Source: Sporichthya brevicatena (lineage in GTDB: Bacteria > Actinomycetota > Actinomycetes > Sporichthyales > Sporichthyaceae). From it: a stretch of 56,925 bases of DNA. The DNA is taken from positions 1-56,925 of the forward strand of contig NZ_BAAAHE010000021.1 in the NCBI RefSeq assembly GCF_039525035.1. The letters are read 5' to 3'. Within the stretch, counting starts at the first letter, position 1. Every line of letters begins with the position of its first letter. The position numbers and the translations under genes are program-made. Shown here one piece after another: positions 8,959 through 17,414 of this stretch. The notes beneath the pieces are model-generated. The model was given only the letters and a program-made list of their open reading frames with translations. It searched no databases and was not told the origin of the DNA.

Positions 8959-8989
8959 CGCTGTGGGGGGTGCCGGAGTGCCGGGCTAC

Positions 8990-9226
8990 TCAGAGCTCGG
9001 TGCGGTTCGGCTCGTCCGACCGCGTCGACGGCGGCGGCGCCGCGTCATCGTTGGAGGTGACCTCGCGGGGCGCTTCCTTCTTCTCGTCGTCGTCGCTGAT
9101 CGTCTTCTTGAAGATCTTCAGGGACTGACCGACCGACTTCGCCGTCTCGGGAAGGCGCTTCGCACCGAACAGCAGGACGACGATCACGAGGATCAACGTC
9201 AGTTCCAGCGGGCCAAGGTTGCCCAT
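8990..9226 (-). CDS. tatA: Sec-independent protein translocase TatA
   Basis: TatA (78 aa) forms the pore-like component of the Tat translocase. It has the standard design: one N-terminal transmembrane helix (LELTLILVIVVLLF), the hinge FGAKRLPETAKSVG, an amphipathic helix and an acidic C-terminal tail. ATG 9226 is chosen over an upstream TTG (9241) because GGAGAG lies at ribosome-binding distance and TatA proteins characteristically start MGNLGPLEL. Confidence 0.95.
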   Translation of the reverse strand: MGNLGPLELTLILVIVVLLFGAKRLPETAKSVGQSLKIFKKTISDDDEKKEAPREVTSNDDAAPPPSTRSDEPNRTEL

Positions 9227-9384
9227 GTGTCGGCTCTCCAAGTTCGGGGACGCGTACCTGTACCTGAGAGTACTCCTCAGACGCCGGGCTGGAGAGAAGT
9301 CCGAAATGTCTCCCCATCGAACGGTCGGATATTTAGCCGACCGGCCAATCAGCCACGACGAGTGGGACTCGCAGGACGCAGATG

Positions 9385-9570
9385 CTAATCGCGGCGCGTG
9401 GGCAGACGCTGCGCCGCCACGTCCAACTGGGTGCTCGCGTCGGCCAGCTCGTCGGCGACCCGCCCGACCTCACGGCCGAGCTCCTTCACCAGGCGCCACA
9501 GGCGCAGGGTGGGCACGACGAGCACCAACAGACCCAGGACGCCACAGACGACCCAGACAGCGACCAGCAT
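9385..9570 (-). CDS. Small membrane protein, one transmembrane helix
   Basis: This 61-aa protein has an N-terminal transmembrane segment (MLVAVWVVCGVLGLLVLVV) followed by a cytoplasmic amphipathic or coiled segment (LVKELGREVGRVADELADASTQL). It resembles the TatA/B build in outline but lacks the FG hinge. A -10 TAGCCT at 9577-9582 sits 6 bases before the ATG, suggesting its own leaderless transcript. Function unknown. Confidence 0.65.
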   Translation of the reverse strand: MLVAVWVVCGVLGLLVLVVPTLRLWRLVKELGREVGRVADELADASTQLDVAAQRLPTRRD

Positions 9571-9576
9571 CCGGGC

Positions 9577-9582
9577 AGGCTA
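9577..9582 (-). promoter_or_regulatory. -10 element of a leaderless promoter
   Basis: On the minus strand TAGCCT ends 6 bases before the ATG at 9570; no Shine-Dalgarno is visible. Confidence 0.4.
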
Positions 9583-9601
9583 GCCGACGGCCGGCCGACC
9601 G

Positions 9602-9838
9602 TCAGCCGACGGTCCGCACCGCGGGCACCCGGCGGGCCAGCAGGGCCCCGGCGACGTCCTTGGTCGCCTCGCGACGCACCCGTTGGCCGCAGTCCGGGCA
9701 GGCGAACGTGTAGTAGGAGGCCCCGGGGGCGCTCACGACCACCAGGCGCACGTCCCGCGGCGGCACGCGGACGTGGCCGCAGTCCGGGCAGGTGACCTTG
9801 AGCGGGGCCGGCGGGGCCGGCTTCTCCGGCTCGATCAC
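9602..9838 (-). CDS. Small zinc-ribbon protein
   Basis: A 78-aa protein with two CPDCG knuckles spaced about 33 residues apart (CPDCGHVRVPP and CPDCGQRVRR), a four-cysteine zinc ribbon. The GTG start overlaps the pafC stop by four bases (GTGA) and has GGAGGT upstream, so it is translationally coupled to pafC. Function unknown; the position between pafC and tatA suggests a small regulatory or nucleic-acid-binding role, which is inference. Confidence 0.75.
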   Translation of the reverse strand: MIEPEKPAPPAPLKVTCPDCGHVRVPPRDVRLVVVSAPGASYYTFACPDCGQRVRREATKDVAGALLARRVPAVRTVG

Positions 9839-10812
9839 GCTGCACCTCCACCCGCCGCGTAGTGCTCCAGTGCCGCCGCCGCGGTGGCGCGCACGCGGTC
9901 GGCGAGCTCCGGCGGGTCCACCAGTGTCGCGGACGGGCCGAGCCGCATGGCGAGGCGGACCATCCACTCCGGATCCCCGCTGCGCAGGCGCACGTAGCGG
10001 CGGCCGTCCGGGAGCTCGGTGACCTCGTCACACGGGTAGTACTCGGTCACCCAGAGCGCCTCGCGCTCCAGCTCCAGGCCGGCGACGGTGTCGTTCGGCG
10101 ACGGCGAGAACAGGCCCGAGTCGAGGTCGTGGGCGACGGCGTCGGCCGGAACCTCCGCGGGGACGTCGAGCACCTCGAGCGCGACGACGCGGTCGAGCCG
10201 GAACAGCCGGACGTCCTCCGCCCGGTGGCACCAGCCCTCCAGGTAGGTCCGGCCGTCGACCAGCGCCAGACGCATGGGGTCGACGTCGCGCTCGGTGGTC
10301 TCGTCACGGCCGGGGACGTAGTAGCGCAGGTGCAGGCGCCGCTGCTCGGCGAGCGCGCGCCGGGCGTCGGCGAGGACGCGCTCGTCCGGCTGCGGCCCGA
10401 CGTCGACACCGACCTTCTCGTCGGCCTTGCCGGCGGCCGCCCCGGCGACCTCCTGCAGCTTCGCCATGGCCTTGTCGAGCGCGACGCGGTCGTGCGTGCC
10501 GGGCAGGGCCGCGAGCAGGCGCAGCCCGACCAGCAGCGTCGCGACCTCCTCCGGGCCGAGGCGCAGCGGCCGGGCGATCGTGTCGGCGTTGCCCAGGTAG
10601 ACCAGCCCGTCCTCCCAGTCGGCCTCGATGAGGTCGTCGGGCAGGTGCCCGGGCAGGCCGCACACGAAGAGCAGCAGCAGGTCCTTCTCGAGCTGATGGA
10701 CGGTGATGCCGGCGTCCCGCGCGGCCTGCTCCATCGGGATGCCCTGCCGGTTCAGCAGGTACGGCACGAGGGCGAGCAGGCGCGACAGCCGCTCCGAGGC
10801 TCCCTGGCTCAC
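9835..10812 (-). CDS. pafC: PafC, WYL-domain transcriptional regulator
   Basis: A 325-aa WYL protein: an N-terminal winged-helix part (SERLSRLLALVPYLLNRQGIPMEQAARDAGI) and a WYL domain around RLHLRYYVPG...GRTYLEGWC...VRLFRLDRV, then a C-terminal WCX extension. In mycobacteria PafB and PafC form a heterodimer that activates the LexA-independent DNA-damage response. GTG 10812 overlaps the pafB stop by four bases, the classic coupled arrangement. Confidence 0.9.
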   Translation of the reverse strand: MSQGASERLSRLLALVPYLLNRQGIPMEQAARDAGITVHQLEKDLLLLFVCGLPGHLPDDLIEADWEDGLVYLGNADTIARPLRLGPEEVATLLVGLRLLAALPGTHDRVALDKAMAKLQEVAGAAAGKADEKVGVDVGPQPDERVLADARRALAEQRRLHLRYYVPGRDETTERDVDPMRLALVDGRTYLEGWCHRAEDVRLFRLDRVVALEVLDVPAEVPADAVAHDLDSGLFSPSPNDTVAGLELEREALWVTEYYPCDEVTELPDGRRYVRLRSGDPEWMVRLAMRLGPSATLVDPPELADRVRATAAAALEHYAAGGGAA

Positions 10813-11777
10813 GCGACACCCGCCAGGGCACGCAGCCGGGCCACGACGCCGTCGCGCACCTCGTCCGGACCGTCCACGACCACCGCGGCGCCGTACGAGA
10901 CCAGCTCCTCGACGAGGGTCTCGGCGCTGGTGAACTCGACGTGCAGGGTGTCCCACTCGCCCCCGGTCTCGGCGGCGAGGGCGATCGAGCCGGCCCGGGA
11001 GCGCAGGCCGTAGGCCGACCCGGGCCGGGCCCGGACGACCGCGGTCTCCCGCGGGGCGGCGGGCATCATCCGGCGCAGCTCCTCGCGGATGTCGACCTCG
11101 GGCGGCTTGACGACCGAGCCGGGCGCGCCGGTGACCTTGATCGGGCCGGTGATCCGCGAGAGCCGGAACACCCGGGAGGCCTGCCGGTCGACGTCGAAGC
11201 CGACCAGGTACCACTTGCCGTTGCGCACCCCGAGGCCCCACGGCTCGACGCGGCGCCGAGCCGGGGTGTCCGACGGCGGGGTCCGGTAGTCGAAGCTGAC
11301 CGGCCGGCCCTCGAAGGAGGCCGACCAGAGCGGCTGCAGGGCGGGGTCGTCGCCGACGCGCGGCTCGAGGCCGGCCATCGCCGTCTCGTCGGGGTCGACA
11401 CCGGCGGCGCGCAGTTTCAGCAGCGCCGTTCCGGCCGCGTGGGAGAGCGACGCCTGGCGCCAGGCGCGGGCCGCGAGACCGAGGACCGCGAGCTCCTCCG
11501 GCGTGAACGTGACCTCGGGCAGGGCGTAGGCGCCGCGGTCGATCCGATAGCCGACCTCGTCGCCGAACAGCGCCTCGTGCGTGCCGGTCTCCAGCGGGAT
11601 CCCGAGCTCGCGCAGCTCGTCCTTGTCCCGCTCGAACATGCGCTCAAAGGCCTCGACGGTGGGGCACTCCGCGTACGCGGTCACCGCCGCGCGGATCTGC
11701 TCCTTGGTGAGGAACCGACGCGCGGCCAGCAGGCAGATCGTCAGGTTGAGCAGGCGCTCGGTGCGCTTCGCCGACAT
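10809..11777 (-). CDS. pafB: PafB, WYL-domain transcriptional regulator
   Basis: The 322-aa partner of PafC: an N-terminal helix-turn-helix (KRTERLLNLTICLLAARRFLTKEQIRAAV), a WYL domain centred on NGKWYLVGFD with the FRLSRI strand, and a C-terminal extension. ATG 11777 has the strong binding site GGGAGGAGG upstream. Its promoter region (11778-11903, shared with the divergent DUF3866 gene) holds five phased 11-bp repeats that may be an operator. Despite the name, no direct role in proteasome accessory function is evident. Confidence 0.9.
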   Translation of the reverse strand: MSAKRTERLLNLTICLLAARRFLTKEQIRAAVTAYAECPTVEAFERMFERDKDELRELGIPLETGTHEALFGDEVGYRIDRGAYALPEVTFTPEELAVLGLAARAWRQASLSHAAGTALLKLRAAGVDPDETAMAGLEPRVGDDPALQPLWSASFEGRPVSFDYRTPPSDTPARRRVEPWGLGVRNGKWYLVGFDVDRQASRVFRLSRITGPIKVTGAPGSVVKPPEVDIREELRRMMPAAPRETAVVRARPGSAYGLRSRAGSIALAAETGGEWDTLHVEFTSAETLVEELVSYGAAVVVDGPDEVRDGVVARLRALAGVA

Positions 11778-11790
11778 GGTCGCGTCCTCC

Positions 11791-11844
11791 TCCCGGATCA
11801 ATCCCGGATCGATCCCGGACCGGTCCCGGATCGGTCCCGGATCG
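11791..11844. repeat. Five phased 11-bp repeats in the pafB upstream region
   Basis: Copies of NTCCCGGATCG run from 11791 to 11844 with a spacing of 10-11 bases; the third copy reads CCGGACCG. They begin 14 bases upstream of the pafB ATG and include local palindromes GGATCGATCC and GGACCGGTCC. An 11-bp period places all copies on one face of the helix. Confidence 0.85.
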
Positions 11845-11890
11845 CTGAACGGTACCCGGCGGGGAGAACCGGTCGGCGGACCCACGCCTG

Positions 11891-11896
11891 TACCGT
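11891..11896 (+). promoter_or_regulatory. -10 element of a leaderless promoter
   Basis: TACCGT ends 7 bases before the GTG at 11904; no ribosome binding site is present. Confidence 0.4.
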
Positions 11897-11903
11897 TCCG
11901 GGC

Positions 11904-13016
11904 GTGATCCACTGGCGGCGGGCCCGTGTGCACCGGGTGATCCGGGAGTGGCAGGGCGCGGTCGAACTCGAGGTCGCTCTCCTCCCCGCCGACGGTCGAT
12001 CCGCGGGCGCCCCGGAGGACACCGGCACCCTGCGCGCGCTGGCCTATCCGGCACTCGTCGGTCGCCCCGAACCGGGCGACGAGGTGCTGCTCAACGCCGG
12101 TGCGCTGGTGCGCAACCTCGGCACCGGCGGGTACGCCCCGGTCGTCGCCGTGCCGGACCGGCTCCCCCCGGATCCCGGGGCGGACGGCCACCTCGTGAAG
12201 GCGCGGTACACCCCACTGCAGGCACTCGTGGCGGGCGCGGACGAGCAGGGCTCGGCGCACCACGACGTCCTGCGGGACGCGGACTCCCTCGCCGGGATGC
12301 CGGTCGTCACCGCGGACCTGCACTCCGCGCTGCCGGCGATCTGCGTTGCGGCCGCCGCGGACCGGCCGGGCGTGCGGATCGCCTTCGTCATGACCGACGG
12401 CGGCGCCCTGCCGGCCTGGTTCTCCCGCACCGTCGACGGACTGCGCCGGGCGGGCCTGCTCGTCGGGACGGTCACCACGGGGCAGTCCTTCGGCGGCGAC
12501 CTGGAGTGCGTCTCGCTGCACTCGGGCCTGCTGGCCGCACGCCTCGTCCTCGACGCCGACATCGCCGTCGTCGCGCCCGGGCCCGGGAACCTGGGCACCG
12601 GCACACGCTGGGGCTTCTCCGGCGTCGCGGCGGGTGACGCCGTGAACGCCGCCGCCGTCCTGGGCGGCCGCCCCGTCGCGTCGCTGCGCGTCTCCGCCGC
12701 CGACCCGCGCGAGCGCCACCGCGGCGTCTCGCACCACAGCCTGACCGCCTACGGCCGCGTGGCCCTGGTGCCGGCGGACGTCCCCGTCCCGGACCTGCCC
12801 GGGGAGTTCGGGGACCGCGTCCGCGCCCAGTGCGCCGCCCTCGGTGAGCGGCACCGCCTGGTGCCGGTCGACCTCACCGGCCTGCCCGAGGCCCTGGCCG
12901 CGAGCCCGGTGGCCCTGTCCAGCATGGGCCGCGGGCTCGACGACGACCCGGCGTGCTTCCTCGCCGCGGCCGCCGCCGGCCGCTGGGCGGCCGGCCTGAG
13001 CGGTGAGGTCGACTAG
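11904..13016 (+). CDS. DUF3866 family protein
   Basis: A 370-aa protein matching the DUF3866 family found beside actinobacterial paf/proteasome genes. Hallmarks are RALAYPALVGRPEPGDEVLLN, GTGGYAPVVAVPD, GHLVKARYTPLQ and RHRGVSHHSLTAYG. It has glycine-rich nucleotide-binding-like loops but no recognised catalytic motif; function is unknown. GTG 11904 is at leaderless distance from TACCGT. The last four bases overlap the stop of the convergent FKBP gene (shared CTAG). Confidence 0.85.
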   Translation: MIHWRRARVHRVIREWQGAVELEVALLPADGRSAGAPEDTGTLRALAYPALVGRPEPGDEVLLNAGALVRNLGTGGYAPVVAVPDRLPPDPGADGHLVKARYTPLQALVAGADEQGSAHHDVLRDADSLAGMPVVTADLHSALPAICVAAAADRPGVRIAFVMTDGGALPAWFSRTVDGLRRAGLLVGTVTTGQSFGGDLECVSLHSGLLAARLVLDADIAVVAPGPGNLGTGTRWGFSGVAAGDAVNAAAVLGGRPVASLRVSAADPRERHRGVSHHSLTAYGRVALVPADVPVPDLPGEFGDRVRAQCAALGERHRLVPVDLTGLPEALAASPVALSSMGRGLDDDPACFLAAAAAGRWAAGLSGEVD

Positions 13017-13984
13017 GCCTTCGGCGGCGTGTTGTACGCGCCGAGGATGTCGACGACGAAGACGAGGGTGTCGGTGCCCTTGATGTCCGCGCCGGCGTTG
13101 CCCTCCTTGCCGTAGCCCAGGTTCGGCGGGATCACCAGCAGCACGCGGCTGCCGACCCGCTGGCCGGCCAGGCCCTTGACCCAGCCCTCGATGACGCCGG
13201 GCTCCCCGGTCTGCGGGTCGGTGCCGGCGACGCGGGCCGCGAACGGGCCGCGGTCGGGCTTCCAGGAACTGTCGAAGGTGACGCCGTTGCGCCAGATGAC
13301 GCCCGTGTACTGGGCGACGATCTCCTGACCTTCCTGGACCTTCGCGCCCTTGCCGACGAGCAGCGGCTCGGCGACCAGGCCCTTGGGCGGGTCGTTCTTC
13401 GGGATCGTGATCTTCGGGTTCTTGCCCGCGGTGACCTTGGGCAGGTTCGCGGCCAGGCCGGTCTTCGGCGCGGTGCCGTCGATCAGGGCGTCCTTGGCGA
13501 ACGCGTCGAGGATGTCGAAGACGAAGACCAGGCTGTCCGTGGGCTCGATGCCGATCTGCGGGTTGCCCTGCTCACCGAAGCCGTCGGCCGGCGGGGTCAC
13601 CAGGACGACGCGGGAGCCGACCTTGACGCCCGGCAGCTTCTTCGCGACGCCGGGGACGATCTCGTCGATCGACGCGATCAGGACGCGCTTGGCCGAGAAC
13701 GTGTCGACGTAGGGCGGGATCTCCTTGCCGTCCTTGCTCCAGACCTGGCTCTTGAGGTCCGCGACCAGCATGTCGCCGGCGCCGAGCGGACGGCCCTTGC
13801 CCTCGGTGAGCACCTGGAGCTCGGACTCCTTCGGCGGCGCCGTGTTCGAGGTGATCTCCGGGACGACGCCGACCTCCGCGCTGGAGACCGTCGGGAACGC
13901 GAACGGCTTGTCGTCGTCCCCGCCGCACGCGGCGGGCAGGGTCAGGGCGGTCAGGAGCGGGATCAGCATCAGAAGTCGGCGCAC
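13013..13984 (-). CDS. FKBP-type peptidyl-prolyl isomerase lipoprotein
   Basis: A 323-aa lipoprotein (signal peptide ending LPAAC) with two FKBP modules. The C-terminal one keeps the active-site pattern (QYTG, TFDSS, VIEGW, LGYG, VFVVDIL). The N-terminal module keeps the fold and the PGVKVGSRV strand but lacks the FD pair, Trp and Tyr of the pocket, so it is probably inactive. It should fold secreted proteins at the membrane surface. A -10 TAGGCT at 13991-13996 lies 6 bases before the GTG. It is paralogous to the gene directly upstream (14019-15017). Confidence 0.9.
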   Translation of the reverse strand: MRRLLMLIPLLTALTLPAACGGDDDKPFAFPTVSSAEVGVVPEITSNTAPPKESELQVLTEGKGRPLGAGDMLVADLKSQVWSKDGKEIPPYVDTFSAKRVLIASIDEIVPGVAKKLPGVKVGSRVVLVTPPADGFGEQGNPQIGIEPTDSLVFVFDILDAFAKDALIDGTAPKTGLAANLPKVTAGKNPKITIPKNDPPKGLVAEPLLVGKGAKVQEGQEIVAQYTGVIWRNGVTFDSSWKPDRGPFAARVAGTDPQTGEPGVIEGWVKGLAGQRVGSRVLLVIPPNLGYGKEGNAGADIKGTDTLVFVVDILGAYNTPPKA

Positions 13985-13990
13985 CCGCGA

Positions 13991-13996
13991 AGCCTA
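13991..13996 (-). promoter_or_regulatory. -10 element of a leaderless promoter
   Basis: Minus-strand TAGGCT ends 6 bases before GTG 13984. The paralogous gene upstream has the same hexamer at the same spacing, so the promoter was duplicated with the gene. Confidence 0.45.
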
Positions 13997-14018
13997 GGTG
14001 CGCGACCTTGGCGTCCCG

Positions 14019-15017
14019 TCAGGTGGTCGCCTTGCCGTAGACACCGAGGATGTCGATGACGAACACGAGGGTGTCCGTGCCCTTGATGCCGCCCTCGGGG
14101 TTACCGGCCTTGCCGTAGCCGTACTTCGGCGGGACGACGAGCAGGATCCGGGAGCCGACCCGCTCCCCCACGAGCGACTTGACCCAGCCCTCGATGACGC
14201 CCGACTCCCCGGTCTGGGGGTCGGACTTGGCGATCCGCGCCGCGAACGGGTGGCGACCCTTCTCCCAGGAGGAGTCGAAGACCTTCCCGTCGCGCCAGAG
14301 CACGCCGACGTACTGGGCGAGGATCGTCTCGCCCTCGGCGATCTTGGCGCCGGAGCCCTGCCGCAGCAGCCGCTCGACCAGGTCGGCCGGGGCGGCGCTC
14401 TTCGGCACCGTGATCCTCGGGTTCCGGTCGCCGGTCACGGTGGGCAGCGCGGGGTCCGGGGCGAGCGAGACCGGCTTGCCGGTGGCCATCGTCCCCGGTG
14501 CGACCGAGTCCAGCACGTCGAGCACGAACATCAGGGTGTCGTCGGGGAAGATCCCGACCCCGGAGTTGCCCTGGTCGCCGAAGCCGTCCGCGGGCGGGGC
14601 GACGATCAGGACGCGGGAGCCGACCTTCACCCCGGGCAGCACCTTCTCCCAGGCGGGAACGACGCTGTCGACCGGGCGGATCAGTGCCTGCCCGGTGCTG
14701 AAGGAGTTCACGAACGCCGGCAGGTCCACGCCGTCGGTGTCCCAGACCTGCCCCTTGACCCGGACGACCACGACGTCGTCGGGGCCGACCGGCCGGCCCT
14801 TTCCCTCGAACAGGACCTTGCTCTGGGTCGTGTCCGGGGGCGCCGTGCTGGAGACGATCTTCGGCTCCGCCCCCGGCTTGGTCTCGGAGACCGTCGGGAA
14901 CGCGAACGGCGCCACCGACCGGGACGCATTCGGACCGCCGCCGTCCTCGTCCCCGCCGCCGCAGGCGGCCGGGAGCAGCAGAGCAGCGGCGAGCAGCAGG
15001 GTGGGAGCTCGGCGCAC
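14019..15017 (-). CDS. FKBP-type peptidyl-prolyl isomerase lipoprotein (paralogue)
   Basis: A 332-aa lipoprotein (LLLPAAC followed by a Gly/Asp-rich linker) with the same layout as its neighbour: a degenerate FKBP module, then an FKBP module with QYVG, VFDSS, VIEGW, YGYG and VFVIDIL. The two proteins are clearly a tandem duplication, including the PFAFPTVS motif after the lipobox. A -10 TAGGCT at 15024-15029 is 6 bases before the GTG. FKBP lipoproteins beside pafA are a known feature of actinobacterial proteasome loci. Confidence 0.9.
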   Translation of the reverse strand: MRRAPTLLLAAALLLPAACGGGDEDGGGPNASRSVAPFAFPTVSETKPGAEPKIVSSTAPPDTTQSKVLFEGKGRPVGPDDVVVVRVKGQVWDTDGVDLPAFVNSFSTGQALIRPVDSVVPAWEKVLPGVKVGSRVLIVAPPADGFGDQGNSGVGIFPDDTLMFVLDVLDSVAPGTMATGKPVSLAPDPALPTVTGDRNPRITVPKSAAPADLVERLLRQGSGAKIAEGETILAQYVGVLWRDGKVFDSSWEKGRHPFAARIAKSDPQTGESGVIEGWVKSLVGERVGSRILLVVPPKYGYGKAGNPEGGIKGTDTLVFVIDILGVYGKATT

Positions 15018-15023
15018 GGCCGC

Positions 15024-15029
15024 AGCCTA
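15024..15029 (-). promoter_or_regulatory. -10 element of a leaderless promoter
   Basis: Minus-strand TAGGCT ends 6 bases before GTG 15017, identical in layout to the promoter of the paralogous FKBP gene. Confidence 0.45.
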
Positions 15030-15079
15030 GTGATCGAGGCTGGGAGATTCCCGGTCTGACAGGCGGTTCGTACTGGGAG

Positions 15080-16441
15080 TCACATCGAGGCGATGAGCTT
15101 TTCCACCCGCTCGTCGGTGTGGCGGAACGGGTCCTTGCACAGCACGGTGCGCTGCGCCTGGTCGTTCAGCTTCAGATGCACCCAGTCGACGGTGAAGTCG
15201 CGCCGGCGCTCCTGCGCCTTGCGGATGAACTCCCCGCGCAGCCGCGCCCGGGTCGTCTGCGGCGGCACCGACTTGGCCTCGAAGATCGCCAGGTCGCGCG
15301 CGACGCGCTCGACGCTGCCCTTCTTCTCCAGCAGGTAGTACAGCCCGCGGTGCCGGTTGATGTCGTGGTACGCCAGGTCCAGCTGCGCGACGCGGGGCGC
15401 CGAGAGCGGCAGGTTGTTCTTGTTCCGGTACGCCTCGATCAGCTTGTACTTGATGATCCAGTCGATCTCGCGCTCGACGGGGCTGAGGTCGCCGGAGTCG
15501 ATCGCGGACAGGGTCCGCTCCCACAGGTCGAGGACCTGCTTGACGACGCCGTCGTCGAGGCCGCGGCGGGCGGCGAAGTCGCGCGCCTTGCTCAGGTACT
15601 CCTCCTGGATCTCCAGGGCGGAGGCCTCCCGGCCGTTGGCGAGGCGCACCTTGCGGCGGCCCGTCATGTCGTGGCTGATCTCGCGGATCGCCCGGATCGG
15701 GTTCTCCAGCGTCAGGTCGCGCATGACGACCCCGGCCTCGATCATCCGCAGCACGAGGTCGGTGGAGCCGACCTTGAGCAGGGTCGTCGTCTCGCTCATG
15801 TTCGAGTCGCCGACGATGACGTGCAGGCGGCGGTAGCGCTCCGCGTCCGCGTGCGGCTCGTCGCGGGTGTTGATGATCGGGCGCGAGCGCGTGGTGGCGC
15901 TGCTGACGCCCTCCCAGATGTGCTCGGCCCGTTGGCTGACGCAGTAGACCGCACCGCGCGGGGTCTGGAGGACCTTGCCCGCGCCGCAGATCAGCTGCCG
16001 GCTCACCAGGAACGGGATGAGCACGTCCGCCAGCCGGGAGAACTCCCCGTGCCGCGCGACGAGGTAGTTCTCGTGGCAGCCGTAGGAGTTCCCGGCGGAG
16101 TCGGTGTTGTTCTTGAACAGGTAGACGTCGCCGGCGATGCCCTCCTCACGGAGGCGCCGCTCGGCGTCGACGAGCAGCCCCTCGAGGATCCGCTCCCCCG
16201 CCTTGTCGTGCGTGACCAGGTCGACGACCGAGTCACACTCCGGGGTCGCGTACTCCGGGTGGCTCCCGACGTCCAGGTACAGCCGGGCCCCGTTGCGGAG
16301 GAACACGTTCGAGCTGCGGCCCCACGAGACGACCCGGCGGAAGAGGTAACGCGCAACCTCGTCCGGGGAGAGGCGTCGCTGCCCCCGGAAGGTGCACGTG
16401 ACGCCGTACTCGTTCTCGAGACCGAAGATGCGCCGATCCAT
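15080..16441 (-). CDS. pafA: Pup-protein ligase PafA
   Basis: PafA (453 aa) uses ATP to form an isopeptide bond between the C-terminal glutamate of Pup and a lysine of the target protein. It has the glutamine-synthetase-like fold: [15 protein letters not shown] with the metal-binding glutamates, [49 protein letters not shown], and the small C-terminal domain. Length is typical. A minus-strand TACTCT at 16448-16453 lies 6 bases before the ATG, suggesting a leaderless start. It follows prcA by 64 bases. Confidence 0.97.
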   Translation of the reverse strand: MDRRIFGLENEYGVTCTFRGQRRLSPDEVARYLFRRVVSWGRSSNVFLRNGARLYLDVGSHPEYATPECDSVVDLVTHDKAGERILEGLLVDAERRLREEGIAGDVYLFKNNTDSAGNSYGCHENYLVARHGEFSRLADVLIPFLVSRQLICGAGKVLQTPRGAVYCVSQRAEHIWEGVSSATTRSRPIINTRDEPHADAERYRRLHVIVGDSNMSETTTLLKVGSTDLVLRMIEAGVVMRDLTLENPIRAIREISHDMTGRRKVRLANGREASALEIQEEYLSKARDFAARRGLDDGVVKQVLDLWERTLSAIDSGDLSPVEREIDWIIKYKLIEAYRNKNNLPLSAPRVAQLDLAYHDINRHRGLYYLLEKKGSVERVARDLAIFEAKSVPPQTTRARLRGEFIRKAQERRRDFTVDWVHLKLNDQAQRTVLCKDPFRHTDERVEKLIASM

Positions 16442-16447
16442 GACCTG

Positions 16448-16453
16448 AGAGTA
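16448..16453 (-). promoter_or_regulatory. -10 element of a leaderless pafA promoter
   Basis: TACTCT on the minus strand ends 6 bases before the pafA ATG, within the 64-base prcA-pafA gap. Confidence 0.4.
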
Positions 16454-16505
16454 CGGGCCCGGGCGATCTTTGACCGGCCAGACTCACTCAGGCGTCCGAA
16501 TCCGG

Positions 16506-17354
16506 TTAGAGCGCCGGTCCCCCGTCGCCGTCACCGGTGGACGTTTCGCCCGGCTTGGGCGGTTGCGGCCCGGTCGCGGGACGCTCGGCGCCGTCCCCGG
16601 CCGGTGCGGCGTCGCCCGCCGGCGCGGGGGCAGCCGGCGCCGCGGCGGGAGCGTCGGTCCCGAGGACCGTCTCCAGACGGGCGCGGGTCAGGCGCTTGAA
16701 CTTGCGGGTCGGGCGGCCGCGGTCGAGCACGGCGACCTCGAGCTGGTTCGCCTCGATCCGGCGCGGGCCGTCGGTGCCCGGGTTGCCCTCGCCCAGGGCG
16801 CGGACCGCGAGCCTGATGGCGTCGTCGACCCCGAGGCCCTCGGCATAGTTCTGCTCCAGGTAGGCCGCGATCGGCTCGGTCTGGCCACCCATGACCATCC
16901 AGCCGTGCTCGTCGGCGACGGAGCCGTCGTAGGTCAGGCGGTAGATCTGGTCGTCCGCGGCGGTGTCGCCGACCTCGGCCACGACGAGCTCGACCTCGAA
17001 CGGCTTCTCACCGGCCGAGGAGAAGATCGTGCCGAGCGTCTGCGCGTAGGCGTTGGCCAGCCCGCGCGCGGTGACGTCCCGGCGGTCGTAGGAGTACCCG
17101 CGCAGGTCCGCGATGCGGACACCCATGATCCGCAGGTTCTCGAACTCGTTGTAGCGGCCGACCGCGGCGAACGCGATCTGGTCGTAGATCTCGCTGATCT
17201 TGTGCAGCGCGGGCGACCAGTTCTCGGCGACGAGCAGGATGCCGGCGTCGTACTGCAGGACCACGGCGGACCGCCCGCGGGCGATGCCCTTCCGGGCATA
17301 GTCCGCCTTGTCCTTCATGATCTGTTCGGGCGAGATGTAGAACGGCGTGGTCAC
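16506..17354 (-). CDS. prcA: Proteasome subunit alpha
   Basis: PrcA (282 aa) forms the outer, gate-forming rings of the 20S core. The N-terminus [29 protein letters not shown] is the typical gate and H0 helix, and there is no catalytic threonine, as expected of an alpha subunit. After residue ~235 comes an Ala/Pro/Gly-rich disordered tail. The GTG start has GAGAGGAC upstream. It lies 60 bases after prcB and is presumably co-transcribed. Confidence 0.97.
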   Translation of the reverse strand: MTTPFYISPEQIMKDKADYARKGIARGRSAVVLQYDAGILLVAENWSPALHKISEIYDQIAFAAVGRYNEFENLRIMGVRIADLRGYSYDRRDVTARGLANAYAQTLGTIFSSAGEKPFEVELVVAEVGDTAADDQIYRLTYDGSVADEHGWMVMGGQTEPIAAYLEQNYAEGLGVDDAIRLAVRALGEGNPGTDGPRRIEANQLEVAVLDRGRPTRKFKRLTRARLETVLGTDAPAAAPAAPAPAGDAAPAGDGAERPATGPQPPKPGETSTGDGDGGPAL

Positions 17355-17414
17355 CGCGGCGGGTCCTCTCGAAGTCGTGCGGGGGAAGGCCGGACTGGCA
17401 AGCGCTGCGCGGAG

